Of a DNA stretch of 64,000 nucleotides, positions 1-7,917 are shown piece by piece. A program made the position numbers and the translations under genes. The stretch's first letter is position 1, and each line of letters begins with the position of its first letter. The stretch lies in NCBI GenBank assembly GCA_965276005.1, contig OZ254962.1:496001-560000 (forward strand), in the 5' to 3' direction. The stretch comes from G965232465 sp965276005 (GTDB lineage Bacteria > Pseudomonadota > Alphaproteobacteria > JAQWUY01). The notes under the pieces are model-generated. The model was not told the origin of the DNA. It worked only from the letters and a program-made list of their open reading frames with translations, and did no database searches.

Positions 1-548
1 TATACAGTGCTAGGGGGTAGGGGGGATATGGTGTATTTGGATTCGTTGGGTGGCGGTGTGCCGATATATTTTTTGGCGTCCGCTTCCTCGAACCCTGCCA
101 ATTGTACAGCTTCCAAGTAGGCACAATGCACATCAGCGGATTTTATACTTTTTTTAATATGCACGGGTAGCACAGACGGCATCCCGTACCTAATATGAAT
201 CGCTGATTGCAAGCGGTGCTCTATGTCTTTGTAGGTATCGCCGATGGCGTGTTTAAAGGGGCTTATCATATCGCCGATAACATATTCGGAGGCATCGTGC
301 AGTAAACACGCTAGTAACCATTTGTAGTCCATATGTGGGTGTATATCCCGCATAATATGCTCGCACAATAAACAGTGCTGTGCCACAGAGTACGCCATAT
401 CCCCCCTTGTTTGCCCGTTCCACCGTGCCACACGACATAACCCCAGTGCAATATCGGTAATTTCAATATCCACAGGGCTTGGGTCGAGTATATTTAACCG
501 CCGCCCAGACAGCATCCGTTGCCATGCCCTAGCGGTCGTATGGGGCAT
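1..548 (-). CDS. HD-domain hydrolase (YfbR/COG1896-like), 3' end outside window
   Basis: The reading frame is open from an ATG at 548 to the window edge, so about 182 residues are visible and the C-terminus is missing. An HD signature is visible: a His in AQHCLLCEHI and the pair in CLLHDASEYVIGD, followed by a conserved-looking MISPFK. This pattern belongs to the HD phosphohydrolases related to the 5'-deoxynucleotidase YfbR. The substrate is not known here; nucleotide hydrolysis is inferred from the family. The start lies one base after the stop of the helicase gene, so the two are probably co-transcribed. Confidence 0.8.
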   Translation of the reverse strand, partial: MPHTTARAWQRMLSGRRLNILDPSPVDIEITDIALGLCRVARWNGQTRGDMAYSVAQHCLLCEHIMRDIHPHMDYKWLLACLLHDASEYVIGDMISPFKHAIGDTYKDIEHRLQSAIHIRYGMPSVLPVHIKKSIKSADVHCAYLEAVQLAGFEEADAKKYIGTPPPNESKYTISPLPPSTV

Positions 549-549
549 A

Positions 550-1827
550 CTATGCGTTTCCATTGGTTAAAAACGCAGGCACAAACACTTGTTCACCGAA
601 AGGTTTTTTGCTCTCTTCCGCATATATGGCGTCCGTATTAGGGCGTTTAGGCGGGGGGGGGGTTTTCGCTCTGGGTTTTTTGGATTTTGTCTTGGGTTTT
701 TCCAACGGGGACTCCAGTGCATAGGGCTTGACCTGTTTTTTAATCAGTTTTAAGATGCCCCCCCACGCTTTGTCATCTTTGGGGGCAACCATAGTAAACG
801 ATACGCCGGTCTTGCCCGCCCGCCCAGTGCGACCGATACGGTGGACATAGTCTTCGCTGCTGGTCGGCACATCCATATTTATCACATGCGATACTTCGGG
901 AATATCCAACCCCCGTGCCGCCACATCCGAACACACCAGATAGGTAATCTCGTCATTTTTAAACCTGTCTAGGCACTCAATCCGTTGTGATTGTACCATA
1001 TCCCCGTGTAATGCCCCCGCATTGATGCCTTGTTTAAGCAATTTATCGTATACTTCGTCCACATCCCGTTTGCGGTTACAAAATATAATAGCATTCTTAA
1101 TGGGCTCATTGTCGATAAGCTGTATCAGGCGGGTAAATTTTTGTTTGTAATGGGACACCGATACCAGCCATTGTTCGATATTTTCCGCTGTCGATGCACT
1201 GGGCGATACGATAATTTCTTTGGGGTTGTTTAAGAATTTCTGTGCCAATTTCTTAATGTTGTTGGGGTATGTGGCAGAAAACATAATGTTTTGCCGCAAC
1301 GGTGGTAACATTTTGGTCAATTTCTCAATATCGGGAATAAAGCCCATATCCAGCATGCGATCGGCTTCGTCGATGACACAGATTTTGACTTCGGTTAGTA
1401 AAATATTGCCTTGTTCTATTAAATCCAACAACCGCCCGGGGGTGGCAATCACCACATCTACGCCTTTGGCAATGGCTTTTTGTTGTTGTTGCATCGATGA
1501 GCCGCCAATGACAATCGCTGTGGAAAAGGGGATATATTTAGAATATTTTTCAAAGTTCTCCTGTACCTGTAATGCCAACTCCCGTGTGGGCTCGATAACA
1601 ACTGCTTTCGGCATACGGGATTTTTTCGGCGTGCCATTTAAAATATCCATAATCGGCAACGCAAAAGAGGCGGTCTTTCCCGTGCCCGTCTGGGCACACG
1701 CCAGTATATCCCGATTCATAAATACAACGGGAATGGCTTTTTGTTGTACGGGGGTAGGGGTGTCATACCCCATATCCGCAATGGCTCTGACCAGACAATC
1801 AGACAAACCTAAATTTAAAAATGACAT
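550..1827 (-). CDS. rhlE: DEAD-box ATP-dependent RNA helicase, RhlE type
   Basis: A 425-residue DEAD-box helicase expected to unwind RNA duplexes in ribosome assembly or RNA turnover. All core motifs are visible in order: Q motif (PTPVQQKAIP, about residue 25), Walker A AQTGTGKT (about 45), PTRELALQ, TPGRLLD, DEAD in VIDEADRMLDMGF (about 150), SAT, ARGLDIP and HRIGRTGRAG (about 330). The N-terminus (MSFLNLGLS) and the short, Lys/Pro-rich tail resemble RhlE. The start is supported by alignment of the Q motif. It is followed one base later by the HD hydrolase gene. A different RhlE/RhlB/SrmB-group assignment is possible. Confidence 0.93.
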   Translation of the reverse strand: MSFLNLGLSDCLVRAIADMGYDTPTPVQQKAIPVVFMNRDILACAQTGTGKTASFALPIMDILNGTPKKSRMPKAVVIEPTRELALQVQENFEKYSKYIPFSTAIVIGGSSMQQQQKAIAKGVDVVIATPGRLLDLIEQGNILLTEVKICVIDEADRMLDMGFIPDIEKLTKMLPPLRQNIMFSATYPNNIKKLAQKFLNNPKEIIVSPSASTAENIEQWLVSVSHYKQKFTRLIQLIDNEPIKNAIIFCNRKRDVDEVYDKLLKQGINAGALHGDMVQSQRIECLDRFKNDEITYLVCSDVAARGLDIPEVSHVINMDVPTSSEDYVHRIGRTGRAGKTGVSFTMVAPKDDKAWGGILKLIKKQVKPYALESPLEKPKTKSKKPRAKTPPPPKRPNTDAIYAEESKKPFGEQVFVPAFLTNGNA

Positions 1828-1935
1828 GTGTTTCCGTATAGTGTGTTTTGAGGGTTAAAATATATTTTGTATACACGATTATACCATTGTGGTATACATA
1901 TATCCACAAAAATTTATACAAATATCGATATTATT

Positions 1936-2682
1936 ATGCCAAACGACTTATCTTTTGACAAAAAACGCACATTGCCGATGGTGGTGTTTTTACCGGGAAT
2001 GTTAAATACCGCCGATTTGTTTTGCGAACAACAGGGGTTTTTAGAAAACACTTTTCGCATTTATCACGCCGATACTTATAGCTATGATTGTTTGTACAAT
2101 ATGGCACGGGGGGTACTCGATAATACAGCGGGGGATTTACTATTAATCGGGTTGTCTATGGGCGGTTATTGTGCGTTGGAAATTTTTAACCAATGCCCCG
2201 ATCGAGTAAAGGGATTGGTGCTGTTTAACAGCGGGGCAACGCCGCCCACACACGGTAATATTTTGCTGCGAAAAAGCCTAATACGACAAGCCCAAACGGG
2301 GCGATTTATCGGTACCACCAATGCGGTACTAGACATGGTGCTGGGCAGTGCCCATCGCCATGACAAAAATATCCGTAATCGCCTGCGAAAAATGAGTGAT
2401 AGTTTAGGCAGAGAGGTATATATTCGCCAACAGACCGCTATTATGCATCGTCCGGATCCCCGTCCTGCGTTAGTCAATGCCACCGTCCCTAGCCTATTTA
2501 TTGTCGGTAAGGAAGATAAGATTGTTCCCCCAGAGGATCTTTATATGGTTGCCCAGTCAAAACCCAATGCCACATACTATGTGTTCGACAATGCGGCACA
2601 TATGTGCCCGTTGGAATTCCCAGAGAAATGCCAAAAATATCTAAAACAATGGCTCAATGTACATTTTAATGTTGACCTTTAA
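1936..2682 (+). CDS. Alpha/beta-hydrolase fold protein
   Basis: A 248-residue protein with the alpha/beta-hydrolase triad: nucleophile elbow GLSMGGY (about residue 77), acid in VGKEDKIVPPED, and His in DNAAHMCPLEFPE near the C-terminus. LPGML follows the first strand and would form the oxyanion-hole loop. The ATG at 1936 is preferred over the upstream ATG at 1867, because the extra 23 residues are AT-rich filler without homology-like character. The substrate cannot be told; it could be an esterase, lipase or MenH-like thioesterase. It is transcribed divergently from the helicase gene and read towards tRNA-His. Confidence 0.85.
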   Translation: MPNDLSFDKKRTLPMVVFLPGMLNTADLFCEQQGFLENTFRIYHADTYSYDCLYNMARGVLDNTAGDLLLIGLSMGGYCALEIFNQCPDRVKGLVLFNSGATPPTHGNILLRKSLIRQAQTGRFIGTTNAVLDMVLGSAHRHDKNIRNRLRKMSDSLGREVYIRQQTAIMHRPDPRPALVNATVPSLFIVGKEDKIVPPEDLYMVAQSKPNATYYVFDNAAHMCPLEFPEKCQKYLKQWLNVHFNVDL

Positions 2683-2709
2683 GGTGTAACAGTATAAAAC
2701 ACTGCTTAT

Positions 2710-2787
2710 GGTGGCTATAGCTCAGTTGGTTAGAGCGCTGGTTTGTGGTACCAGAGGTCGGGGGTTCAAGTCCCCTTAGCCACCCCA
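2710..2787 (+). tRNA. tRNA-His (GTG)
   Basis: A full cloverleaf. The anticodon loop TTGTGGT gives anticodon GTG. The acceptor stem pairs 2711-2717 with 2777-2783. An extra G at 2710 opposite C73 (2784) is the hallmark of tRNA-His, and CCA is encoded at 2785-2787. The T arm contains GGTTCAAGTCC. Confidence 0.98.
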
Positions 2788-2964
2788 TTTTCTAAAATTG
2801 CTTAATTTTTACGCATTTATCGATACAATATTCCTATAACAGATTAAAAAATGTGCATTCTTGGTATTTGATGTTTTTTTGTGCATTAAGGTATGTGTAT
2901 AGTCCATACATTGTGTGTGTATTTGCCATTGAATTATAAGTATTTTATACAAAATGCTATGATT

Positions 2965-2980
2965 TGGCATGTATGTTGCA
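2965..2980 (+). promoter_or_regulatory. Sigma-54 (RpoN) promoter of glnB-glnA
   Basis: TGGCAT-GTATG-TTGCA matches the -24/-12 consensus TGGCACG-N4-TTGCA with the right GG to GC spacing. Transcription would start near 2991, about 30 bases before glnB. In proteobacteria glnB-glnA is commonly activated by NtrC with sigma-54, so sequence and context agree. Two GTGCATT motifs at about 2853 and 2881 could be weak activator half-sites; these are only suggestive. Confidence 0.85.
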
Positions 2981-3019
2981 TGATATGGGGCAAGACACTA
3001 TTTTTGGATACACTACTAG

Positions 3020-3358
3020 ATGAAAAAAGTTGAGACTATTATCAAACCTTTTAAATTAGATGAAGTGCGCGACGCTTTGGGTGAAATTGGTATTCAAGGC
3101 ATCACTGTAAGCGAAGTAAAGGGCTTTGGACGGCAGAAAGGGCATACAGAATTGTATCAAGGGGCGGAGTATGTGGTCGATTTTTTACCAAAAATCAAAT
3201 TGGAATTGGTCGTAACCGACAGCCAATTGGAACAGGTGGTCGATGCTATTTTAAAATCGGCACATACGGGTCGTATTGGCGATGGCAAGATTTTTATATC
3301 CCATATCGAAGAAGCCATTCGTATTCGTACGCATGAAAGCGGTGAAAACGCTTTGTAA
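3020..3358 (+). CDS. glnB: Nitrogen regulatory protein P-II
   Basis: A 112-residue PII signal-transduction protein, the usual family length. The T-loop is intact, with the uridylylation Tyr in GAEYVVDFLPK (about residue 51) and KGFGRQKGHTE before it. The C-terminal GDGKIFI and EAIRIRT blocks are also conserved. It senses 2-oxoglutarate and ATP/ADP and controls GlnA adenylylation and NtrB/NtrC signalling. It sits directly upstream of glnA, which favours the name glnB over glnK. The promoter is the sigma-54 site at 2965. Confidence 0.97.
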   Translation: MKKVETIIKPFKLDEVRDALGEIGIQGITVSEVKGFGRQKGHTELYQGAEYVVDFLPKIKLELVVTDSQLEQVVDAILKSAHTGRIGDGKIFISHIEEAIRIRTHESGENAL

Positions 3359-3395
3359 TGTAAGTTGTTAATCGTAAACTTAAGGAGATTTTAAC

Positions 3396-4808
3396 ATGAC
3401 AACAGCAAATGATATTTTACAATTAATCGGGGAAAATGATGCAGAATTTGTTGATTTTCGCTTTACCGATACCAAAGGGCGATGGCATCATATGACGCTG
3501 CATGTGTCGACCGTCGATGCAGACATGTTGTCTCATGGGCTGATGTTCGATGGGTCGTCTATTGCCGGTTGGAAGACAATTGATGATTCTGATATGTTGT
3601 TGACTCCTGATTTTGCCACAGCGGTTATGGATCCGTTTTCTGCTGTGCCACAATTGGTCATCATTTGTGATGTTGTGGAACCGTCCACAGGGGAAGGGTA
3701 CGAACGGGATCCCCGCACAATTGCCAAAAAGGCATTGGTGTATATGGCAGAGCAAAATGTGGGCGATACCGCTTACTTTGGGCCAGAAGCCGAATTCTTT
3801 ATGTTCGATGATGTCCGTTGGTCTACCAGCCCGTATAAAACCGGTTTCCAATTGGATGATGAGGAGCTGCCCACCAGCACAGATACAGAATACCCATATT
3901 CGGGCAATGACGGATACCATGTAAAAACCAAAGGGGGATACATTCCAACCTTGCCACTGGATAAATGTGGCGATGTGCGGGCGGATATGATAACAACCGG
4001 CTTAGAATTTGGCGTTCCGATGGAAAAACACCACCACGAAGTGGCCTCTTCTCAGCACGAATTGGGATTTAAGTTCCAAACATTGGTTGCCTGTGGCGAC
4101 ATAATGCAAAAGTACAAGTATACTGTACAAAATGTGGCAAAACGGCACGGTAAAACGGCTACTTTTATGCCTAAGCCGGTAAAAGGCGATAACGGCACGG
4201 GTATGCATGTACACCAATCTATTTGGAAAGCGGGGGAAAACATTTTTGCCGGCGATGGATATGCGGGCTTGTCTGAAACTTGTTTGTACTATATCGGCGG
4301 TATTATCAAGCACGCAAAAGCCATTAACGCTTTCACCAACCCATCTACCAACTCTTACAAGCGGTTGATTCCCGGTTTTGAAGCCCCCGTGTTGCTGGCG
4401 TACTCTGCGGCCAACCGCTCTGCGTCTTGTCGTATTCCACATGCGTCTTCGCCCAAAGCCAAACGCATGGAGGTACGGTTTCCCGATCCCTCCGGCAACC
4501 CGTACTTGGCATATACTGCCCTGTTAATGGCGGGCTTAGACGGCATCAAAAACAAAATACACCCCGGTGACCCCAAAGACCAAGACCTGTACGAATTGTC
4601 CCCAGAACAACTAAAAGGTATCCCAACCGTAGCAGGTTCGTTACGGGAAGCATTGGAAAGCCTCGATGCAGATCGAGGGTTTTTGACAGTAGGGGGGGTA
4701 TTTACCGATGACTTTATCGACAGCTACTTGGAATTGAAATGGGAAGAAGTGTATACTTTCGAACACACCCCCCACCCAGTAGAATTCGATATGTACTACG
4801 ATTGTTAA
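3396..4808 (+). CDS. glnA: Type I glutamine synthetase
   Basis: A 470-residue GSI enzyme that makes glutamine from glutamate, ammonia and ATP in the cytoplasm. Family blocks visible: MFDGSSIAGWK near the N-terminus, FGPEAEFF, the GNGTGMHVHQS metal/nucleotide region, NPSTNSYKRLIPG, and SCRIPHASSPKAKRMEVRFPDPS. The adenylylation Tyr is in the DLYEL motif near residue 400, so the enzyme belongs to the adenylylated subclass. An AAGGAG ribosome site precedes the ATG. It is co-transcribed with glnB and followed by a terminator. Confidence 0.98.
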   Translation: MTTANDILQLIGENDAEFVDFRFTDTKGRWHHMTLHVSTVDADMLSHGLMFDGSSIAGWKTIDDSDMLLTPDFATAVMDPFSAVPQLVIICDVVEPSTGEGYERDPRTIAKKALVYMAEQNVGDTAYFGPEAEFFMFDDVRWSTSPYKTGFQLDDEELPTSTDTEYPYSGNDGYHVKTKGGYIPTLPLDKCGDVRADMITTGLEFGVPMEKHHHEVASSQHELGFKFQTLVACGDIMQKYKYTVQNVAKRHGKTATFMPKPVKGDNGTGMHVHQSIWKAGENIFAGDGYAGLSETCLYYIGGIIKHAKAINAFTNPSTNSYKRLIPGFEAPVLLAYSAANRSASCRIPHASSPKAKRMEVRFPDPSGNPYLAYTALLMAGLDGIKNKIHPGDPKDQDLYELSPEQLKGIPTVAGSLREALESLDADRGFLTVGGVFTDDFIDSYLELKWEEVYTFEHTPHPVEFDMYYDC

Positions 4809-4830
4809 AGGTGTCTGTACGGCACAAAAC

Positions 4831-4862
4831 AAAAAAGCCCGCCTTAATTGGTGGGTTTTTTT
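4831..4862 (+). terminator. Rho-independent terminator after glnA
   Basis: An inverted repeat (GCCCGCC / GGTGGG with one G-T pair) with a short TTAATT loop is followed by a run of seven T, 23 bases after the glnA stop. Confidence 0.88.
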
Positions 4863-4893
4863 ACATTTTATTCGATTGCCAATAATAATATAG

Positions 4894-4923
4894 TTGACAG
4901 ACAGGGCATTTTTGTGGTATGTA
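4894..4923 (+). promoter_or_regulatory. Sigma-70-like promoter of cassette A
   Basis: TTGACA at 4894-4899, an 18-base spacer and TATGTA at 4918-4923. The -35 box and the following GACAGG closely match the promoter of the second cassette at 11671 (TTGACAGATAGG, 18-base spacer, TATGTT). Confidence 0.65.
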
Positions 4924-4961
4924 TATAAATAGTTTTAAACATGTTACTGAGGATTGTTGCA

Positions 4962-5108
4962 ATGAGTGATAAAAAGGTGGGTGGTGCTGTGCCCGGTTTT
5001 GTTGTTGGGACTTTGCTGGGTGCTTTGATATTTCCCGCATCGTTAATCGGGGTCGTTGCTACGGCTGTTATTGGTGGTGCGGTGTCTGCTAACATTGAAG
5101 ATAAATAA
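4962..5108 (+). CDS. Small Gly-rich hydrophobic peptide (cassette A, 48 aa)
   Basis: A 48-residue ORF too short for usual gene calls. A charged N-terminus (MSDKK) is followed by one long hydrophobic, Gly/Ala/Val-rich stretch (residues 6-43) and a charged end (NIEDK). It contains the pattern G-x2-L-G-x-L-x2-P at residues 16-25, which recurs in the 49-residue peptide at 11734. A ribosome site (TGAGGA) lies 9 bases before the ATG, and a -35/-10 promoter lies upstream. The TAA overlaps the next ATG (TAATG). It could be a bacteriocin-like peptide, a small membrane toxin or a membrane effector; no function is established. Confidence 0.6.
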   Translation: MSDKKVGGAVPGFVVGTLLGALIFPASLIGVVATAVIGGAVSANIEDK

Positions 5109-5413
5109 TGACTGAATTGGAAAAAGAGATTCTTATATCGTTAGGGGTTGGTTTTCTTTCTGTGTTCTTGTATTATTTGTATGGAATTTGGAGAAATGTT
5201 TATCCTTGTAAGAATACACAGAAAGAAATTATTAAAATAGTTTCAACCTTTTGTATTACGGTTTTTGTGGTTTGGACATTCTACACAACAAGAGATTTAG
5301 ATATGGTCGTTGTAAAATATAAAATGCTGTTGTTGGGGGGCTGGTCTGTTGTATTTGGTCTTGAAATGAGGAACGCATTCAAGATGTTTTATGGTTTTAG
5401 AAATAATGGATAG
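5108..5413 (+). CDS. Small membrane protein, partner of cassette A (101 aa)
   Basis: A 101-residue protein with three predicted membrane segments (about residues 8-28, 43-60 and 72-88) and charged loops. Not recognised. Its start codon overlaps the stop of the 48-residue peptide, implying translational coupling, and its own 3' end overlaps the next ATG by eight bases. Size and layout match the membrane protein at 11858. An immunity or antitoxin-like role for the small peptide is an inference from context only. Confidence 0.6.
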   Translation: MTELEKEILISLGVGFLSVFLYYLYGIWRNVYPCKNTQKEIIKIVSTFCITVFVVWTFYTTRDLDMVVVKYKMLLLGGWSVVFGLEMRNAFKMFYGFRNNG

Positions 5414-5840
5414 CACATATTATTTATCGCCTATCGGTGCACTTGAAATTGTTGCGGACAGTAGGGGGCTTGTGTCCTTGCGACCGGCGGTCGATGTGTC
5501 CTGTGCGACAGAAACGGAAACAGACAATCCGCATATTCGGGATACTATTCGTTGGCTGGATGCGTATTTTGTCGGTGATTTTTGTCGGTCGATTCCTGCC
5601 ATATCTGCACCTTTAACGCCTAGCCAATGGGATTTGACAAAAATTCCCGCAGGCACCACCAAACAATATGGACAGATAAAAACTTCGAAACACGCTCGAG
5701 CATATGGTAGAGCCTGTGCCACCAATCCCATATATATTATCATTCCCTGCCACCGGGTGGTATCCGCCAGTGGTGTTGTACACTATGGGGGTGGGGCGGA
5801 TATGAAAATGTGGTTGTTAAACCATGAAACCGTATTATGA
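5406..5840 (+). CDS. Methylated-DNA--protein-cysteine methyltransferase-like protein
   Basis: A 144-residue protein of the Ogt/MGMT family, which transfers alkyl groups from O6-alkylguanine to its own Cys. The active-site PCHRV is present (about residue 114), with IPAGTTKQYGQI upstream and the GGxxxKxWLLxxE tail. The DNA-binding segment is shorter than usual and diverges (GRACATNPI without the usual RAVG), and there is little N-terminal domain, so activity may be altered. The ATG at 5406 overlaps the end of the preceding small membrane protein; translation is probably coupled. Confidence 0.8.
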   Translation: MDSTYYLSPIGALEIVADSRGLVSLRPAVDVSCATETETDNPHIRDTIRWLDAYFVGDFCRSIPAISAPLTPSQWDLTKIPAGTTKQYGQIKTSKHARAYGRACATNPIYIIIPCHRVVSASGVVHYGGGADMKMWLLNHETVL

Positions 5841-6134
5841 GATATTTGTTTTACATAACATGGGTTGTCCTGTATGTATCATCGGCTGTAGCAGGCGATA
5901 AAATGGCGTTTTGGCACACCCCACAATACAGTGCAAACAGCTTTAATAAAACGCCAAATCATCATGGGGGGCATTGGGCATGATACTTTCCGTCCCGATG
6001 AATGGGATGCGATGGATTATGAAATCCCTGTTACCTTTCCTATGGGGCGGTATCACTGGTATATGGAAAGTGGCAAAAAAATCCCCCGTACGGGTACCCT
6101 CATTAAAATAATTCAATCTAAAATGTACCATTGA
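5837..6134 (+). pseudogene. Broken secreted-protein gene (frameshifted)
   Basis: From an ATG at 5837 (overlapping the ogt stop as ATGA) a 48-codon frame runs to 5983. It starts with a clear signal peptide (residues 1-19, ending SSAVA) followed by FWHTPQYSANSFN, then stops. A second frame opens before that stop and runs to 6134 with the plausible-looking DEWDAMDYEIPVTFPMG. This looks like one gene broken by a frameshift and deletion. The first part recalls the start of some secreted glycoside hydrolases, but that link is weak. Both parts could instead be unrelated. Confidence 0.4.
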
Positions 6135-6370
6135 CAAGCTCCCCATATTTTGTTATTGTCCGATAAGTAAGCACACAAAATTAAGGAAAAACAGCATCCT
6201 TTGTGCGTGTAGGGTAGGGTGCTTGTATTAGGAAAAAACTGAGAACTTGGTTTGTACTTTGAAATAGGGTTTATTCGAATGCTCGTTGTGCATAGGAGCA
6301 TTTAAATAAGGTTTATAGCATTCATAGTGTGAACATGGTTCTTATCAAATGATATAGAGGAAATTTAATC

Positions 6371-7855
6371 ATGTTTTCACAAAAAACGGATAAGCCTTTG
6401 GTTTATCTATCTTTCGTGGTATTGCTTGCTATAGTAATACCGATTGTTGTCTTGCCCGAAACCGCTGCCGCCATTATCGATGGGGCGTTTGGTTTTGTGA
6501 CTTCTAAATTTAGTTGGCTGTTCTTGCTGATGGGGTTTGGTTTTTTGGTGGCATTGCTGGTTATTGCCGTTAGTAAATACGGGAGTATCCGCATGGGCGA
6601 TGGGGCACCAAAGTATTCGGACTTTTCGTGGTTTGCCATGTTGTTTACCGCCGGTGTAACCGCTGCGGTTATTTATTGGTCTGTGGTCGAGTGGGGCTAT
6701 TATATTGACGGTCCACCCCTAAATATCGAAGCCCGATCCCGTGAGGCAAAGGAATGGGCGTTGGCATATGGTATTTTTCACTGGGGACCTATTGGCTGGG
6801 CGTTTTATGCGGTGCTGTCGTTGCCATTTGCATATATGCTGTTTGTCAAAAAACAGCCCCATTGCGATATGAAACACTTGTGTAAACCGGTATTGCCCAA
6901 TATTGGCGATGGCTGGGGTACCGTGTTCAATCTGTTGTTTGTCGTCAGCTTACTTGCGGGGGTTGCGACCAGCTTAGGGCTAGGCACCCCGCTGGTTACG
7001 CAAATTGTTAGCGATCTTACCGGCTCCAGCAGTGGATATGGCGTACAACTGTTTATAATTGTTGTTATTACCTTAGTGTTTTCTTGGTCTGTATACAGTG
7101 GATTAGACAAGGGCATTAGAAAACTCAGCAATATTGCCACAGGTATGATGCTTGCCTTATTGGCATATGTGTTAGTTTCTGGTCCGACCATGTTTATGCT
7201 GGAGGCGTTTTCAAATTCATTGGGGCTGATTTTTGGCAACTTTATCGAAATCAGTTTATGGACGGATGTGACCAATAGCAACAGTAAATTTATCCATTGG
7301 TGGACAGTATTTTATTGGGCTTGGTGGGCTGTATATGGTCCATTCATGGGCATGTTTATCGCCCGTATTTCACAAGGACGGACAGTGCGACAAATAGTAT
7401 TTGGATCGTTGGGATACGGTACATTGGGGGCTGCTGTATGTTTTAGTATCTTTGGCGGATACGCAATGAATTTAGAATTAAGCGGCGTATTAGAAATGAC
7501 CAAAGTTATGAAAGACAGCGGTGCCCCTGCGGCGATTACCCAAGTGTTTGCGTCTTTACCGGCGGGCACATTGGTGCTGATATTCTTGGGTGTTGCGGCG
7601 GTGGTGATGTTGGCAACAACATTTGATTCGGCGTCTTATACACTGGCGATGATTTCATCGAAAGACCTAAAACCCGGTGTAGACCCAGACCGTAATTTGC
7701 GGTTGGTATGGTGCTTTGCCATTGCCATCTTGCCAATTGGGCTATTGTTTTTAGGCGGCTTACAACCGTTACGAACAGCATCCATCGTTATGGGATTGCC
7801 GATGTTGCTGTTATTGGCGATTGGTTTAAAAGCGTTTTTAAATATGATACGGTAA
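6371..7855 (+). CDS. BCCT family betaine/choline/carnitine transporter
   Basis: A 494-residue inner-membrane protein with about 12 hydrophobic segments, the normal size for the family. The BCCT signature is present as FYWAWWAVYGPFMGMFIARISQGRTVRQ (about residues 315-345, interrupted here by other residues); LFTAGVTAAVIYWSVVEWGYY and the short C-terminus also fit. Sodium- or proton-coupled uptake of a quaternary amine is expected; the exact substrate cannot be read. An AGAGGAAA ribosome site lies before the ATG. It stands alone: the 236 bases upstream hold no ORF, and a terminator follows. Confidence 0.93.
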   Translation: MFSQKTDKPLVYLSFVVLLAIVIPIVVLPETAAAIIDGAFGFVTSKFSWLFLLMGFGFLVALLVIAVSKYGSIRMGDGAPKYSDFSWFAMLFTAGVTAAVIYWSVVEWGYYIDGPPLNIEARSREAKEWALAYGIFHWGPIGWAFYAVLSLPFAYMLFVKKQPHCDMKHLCKPVLPNIGDGWGTVFNLLFVVSLLAGVATSLGLGTPLVTQIVSDLTGSSSGYGVQLFIIVVITLVFSWSVYSGLDKGIRKLSNIATGMMLALLAYVLVSGPTMFMLEAFSNSLGLIFGNFIEISLWTDVTNSNSKFIHWWTVFYWAWWAVYGPFMGMFIARISQGRTVRQIVFGSLGYGTLGAAVCFSIFGGYAMNLELSGVLEMTKVMKDSGAPAAITQVFASLPAGTLVLIFLGVAAVVMLATTFDSASYTLAMISSKDLKPGVDPDRNLRLVWCFAIAILPIGLLFLGGLQPLRTASIVMGLPMLLLLAIGLKAFLNMIR

Positions 7856-7881
7856 TGTCATAAACAATATATATGCACACA

Positions 7882-7917
7882 AAAACCACAGCGTGTAGGC
7901 TGTGGTTTTTTGTTTTT
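7882..7917 (+). terminator. Rho-independent terminator after the BCCT gene
   Basis: A perfect 11-bp stem (AAAACCACAGC / GCTGTGGTTTT) with a 6-base loop is followed by T-rich sequence. It ends exactly where the tandem hairpin array begins. Confidence 0.88.

Noticed and set aside
1220..1858. A 212-residue + strand ORF
   Set aside because: It lies wholly antisense to the RNA helicase gene, whose motifs are complete.
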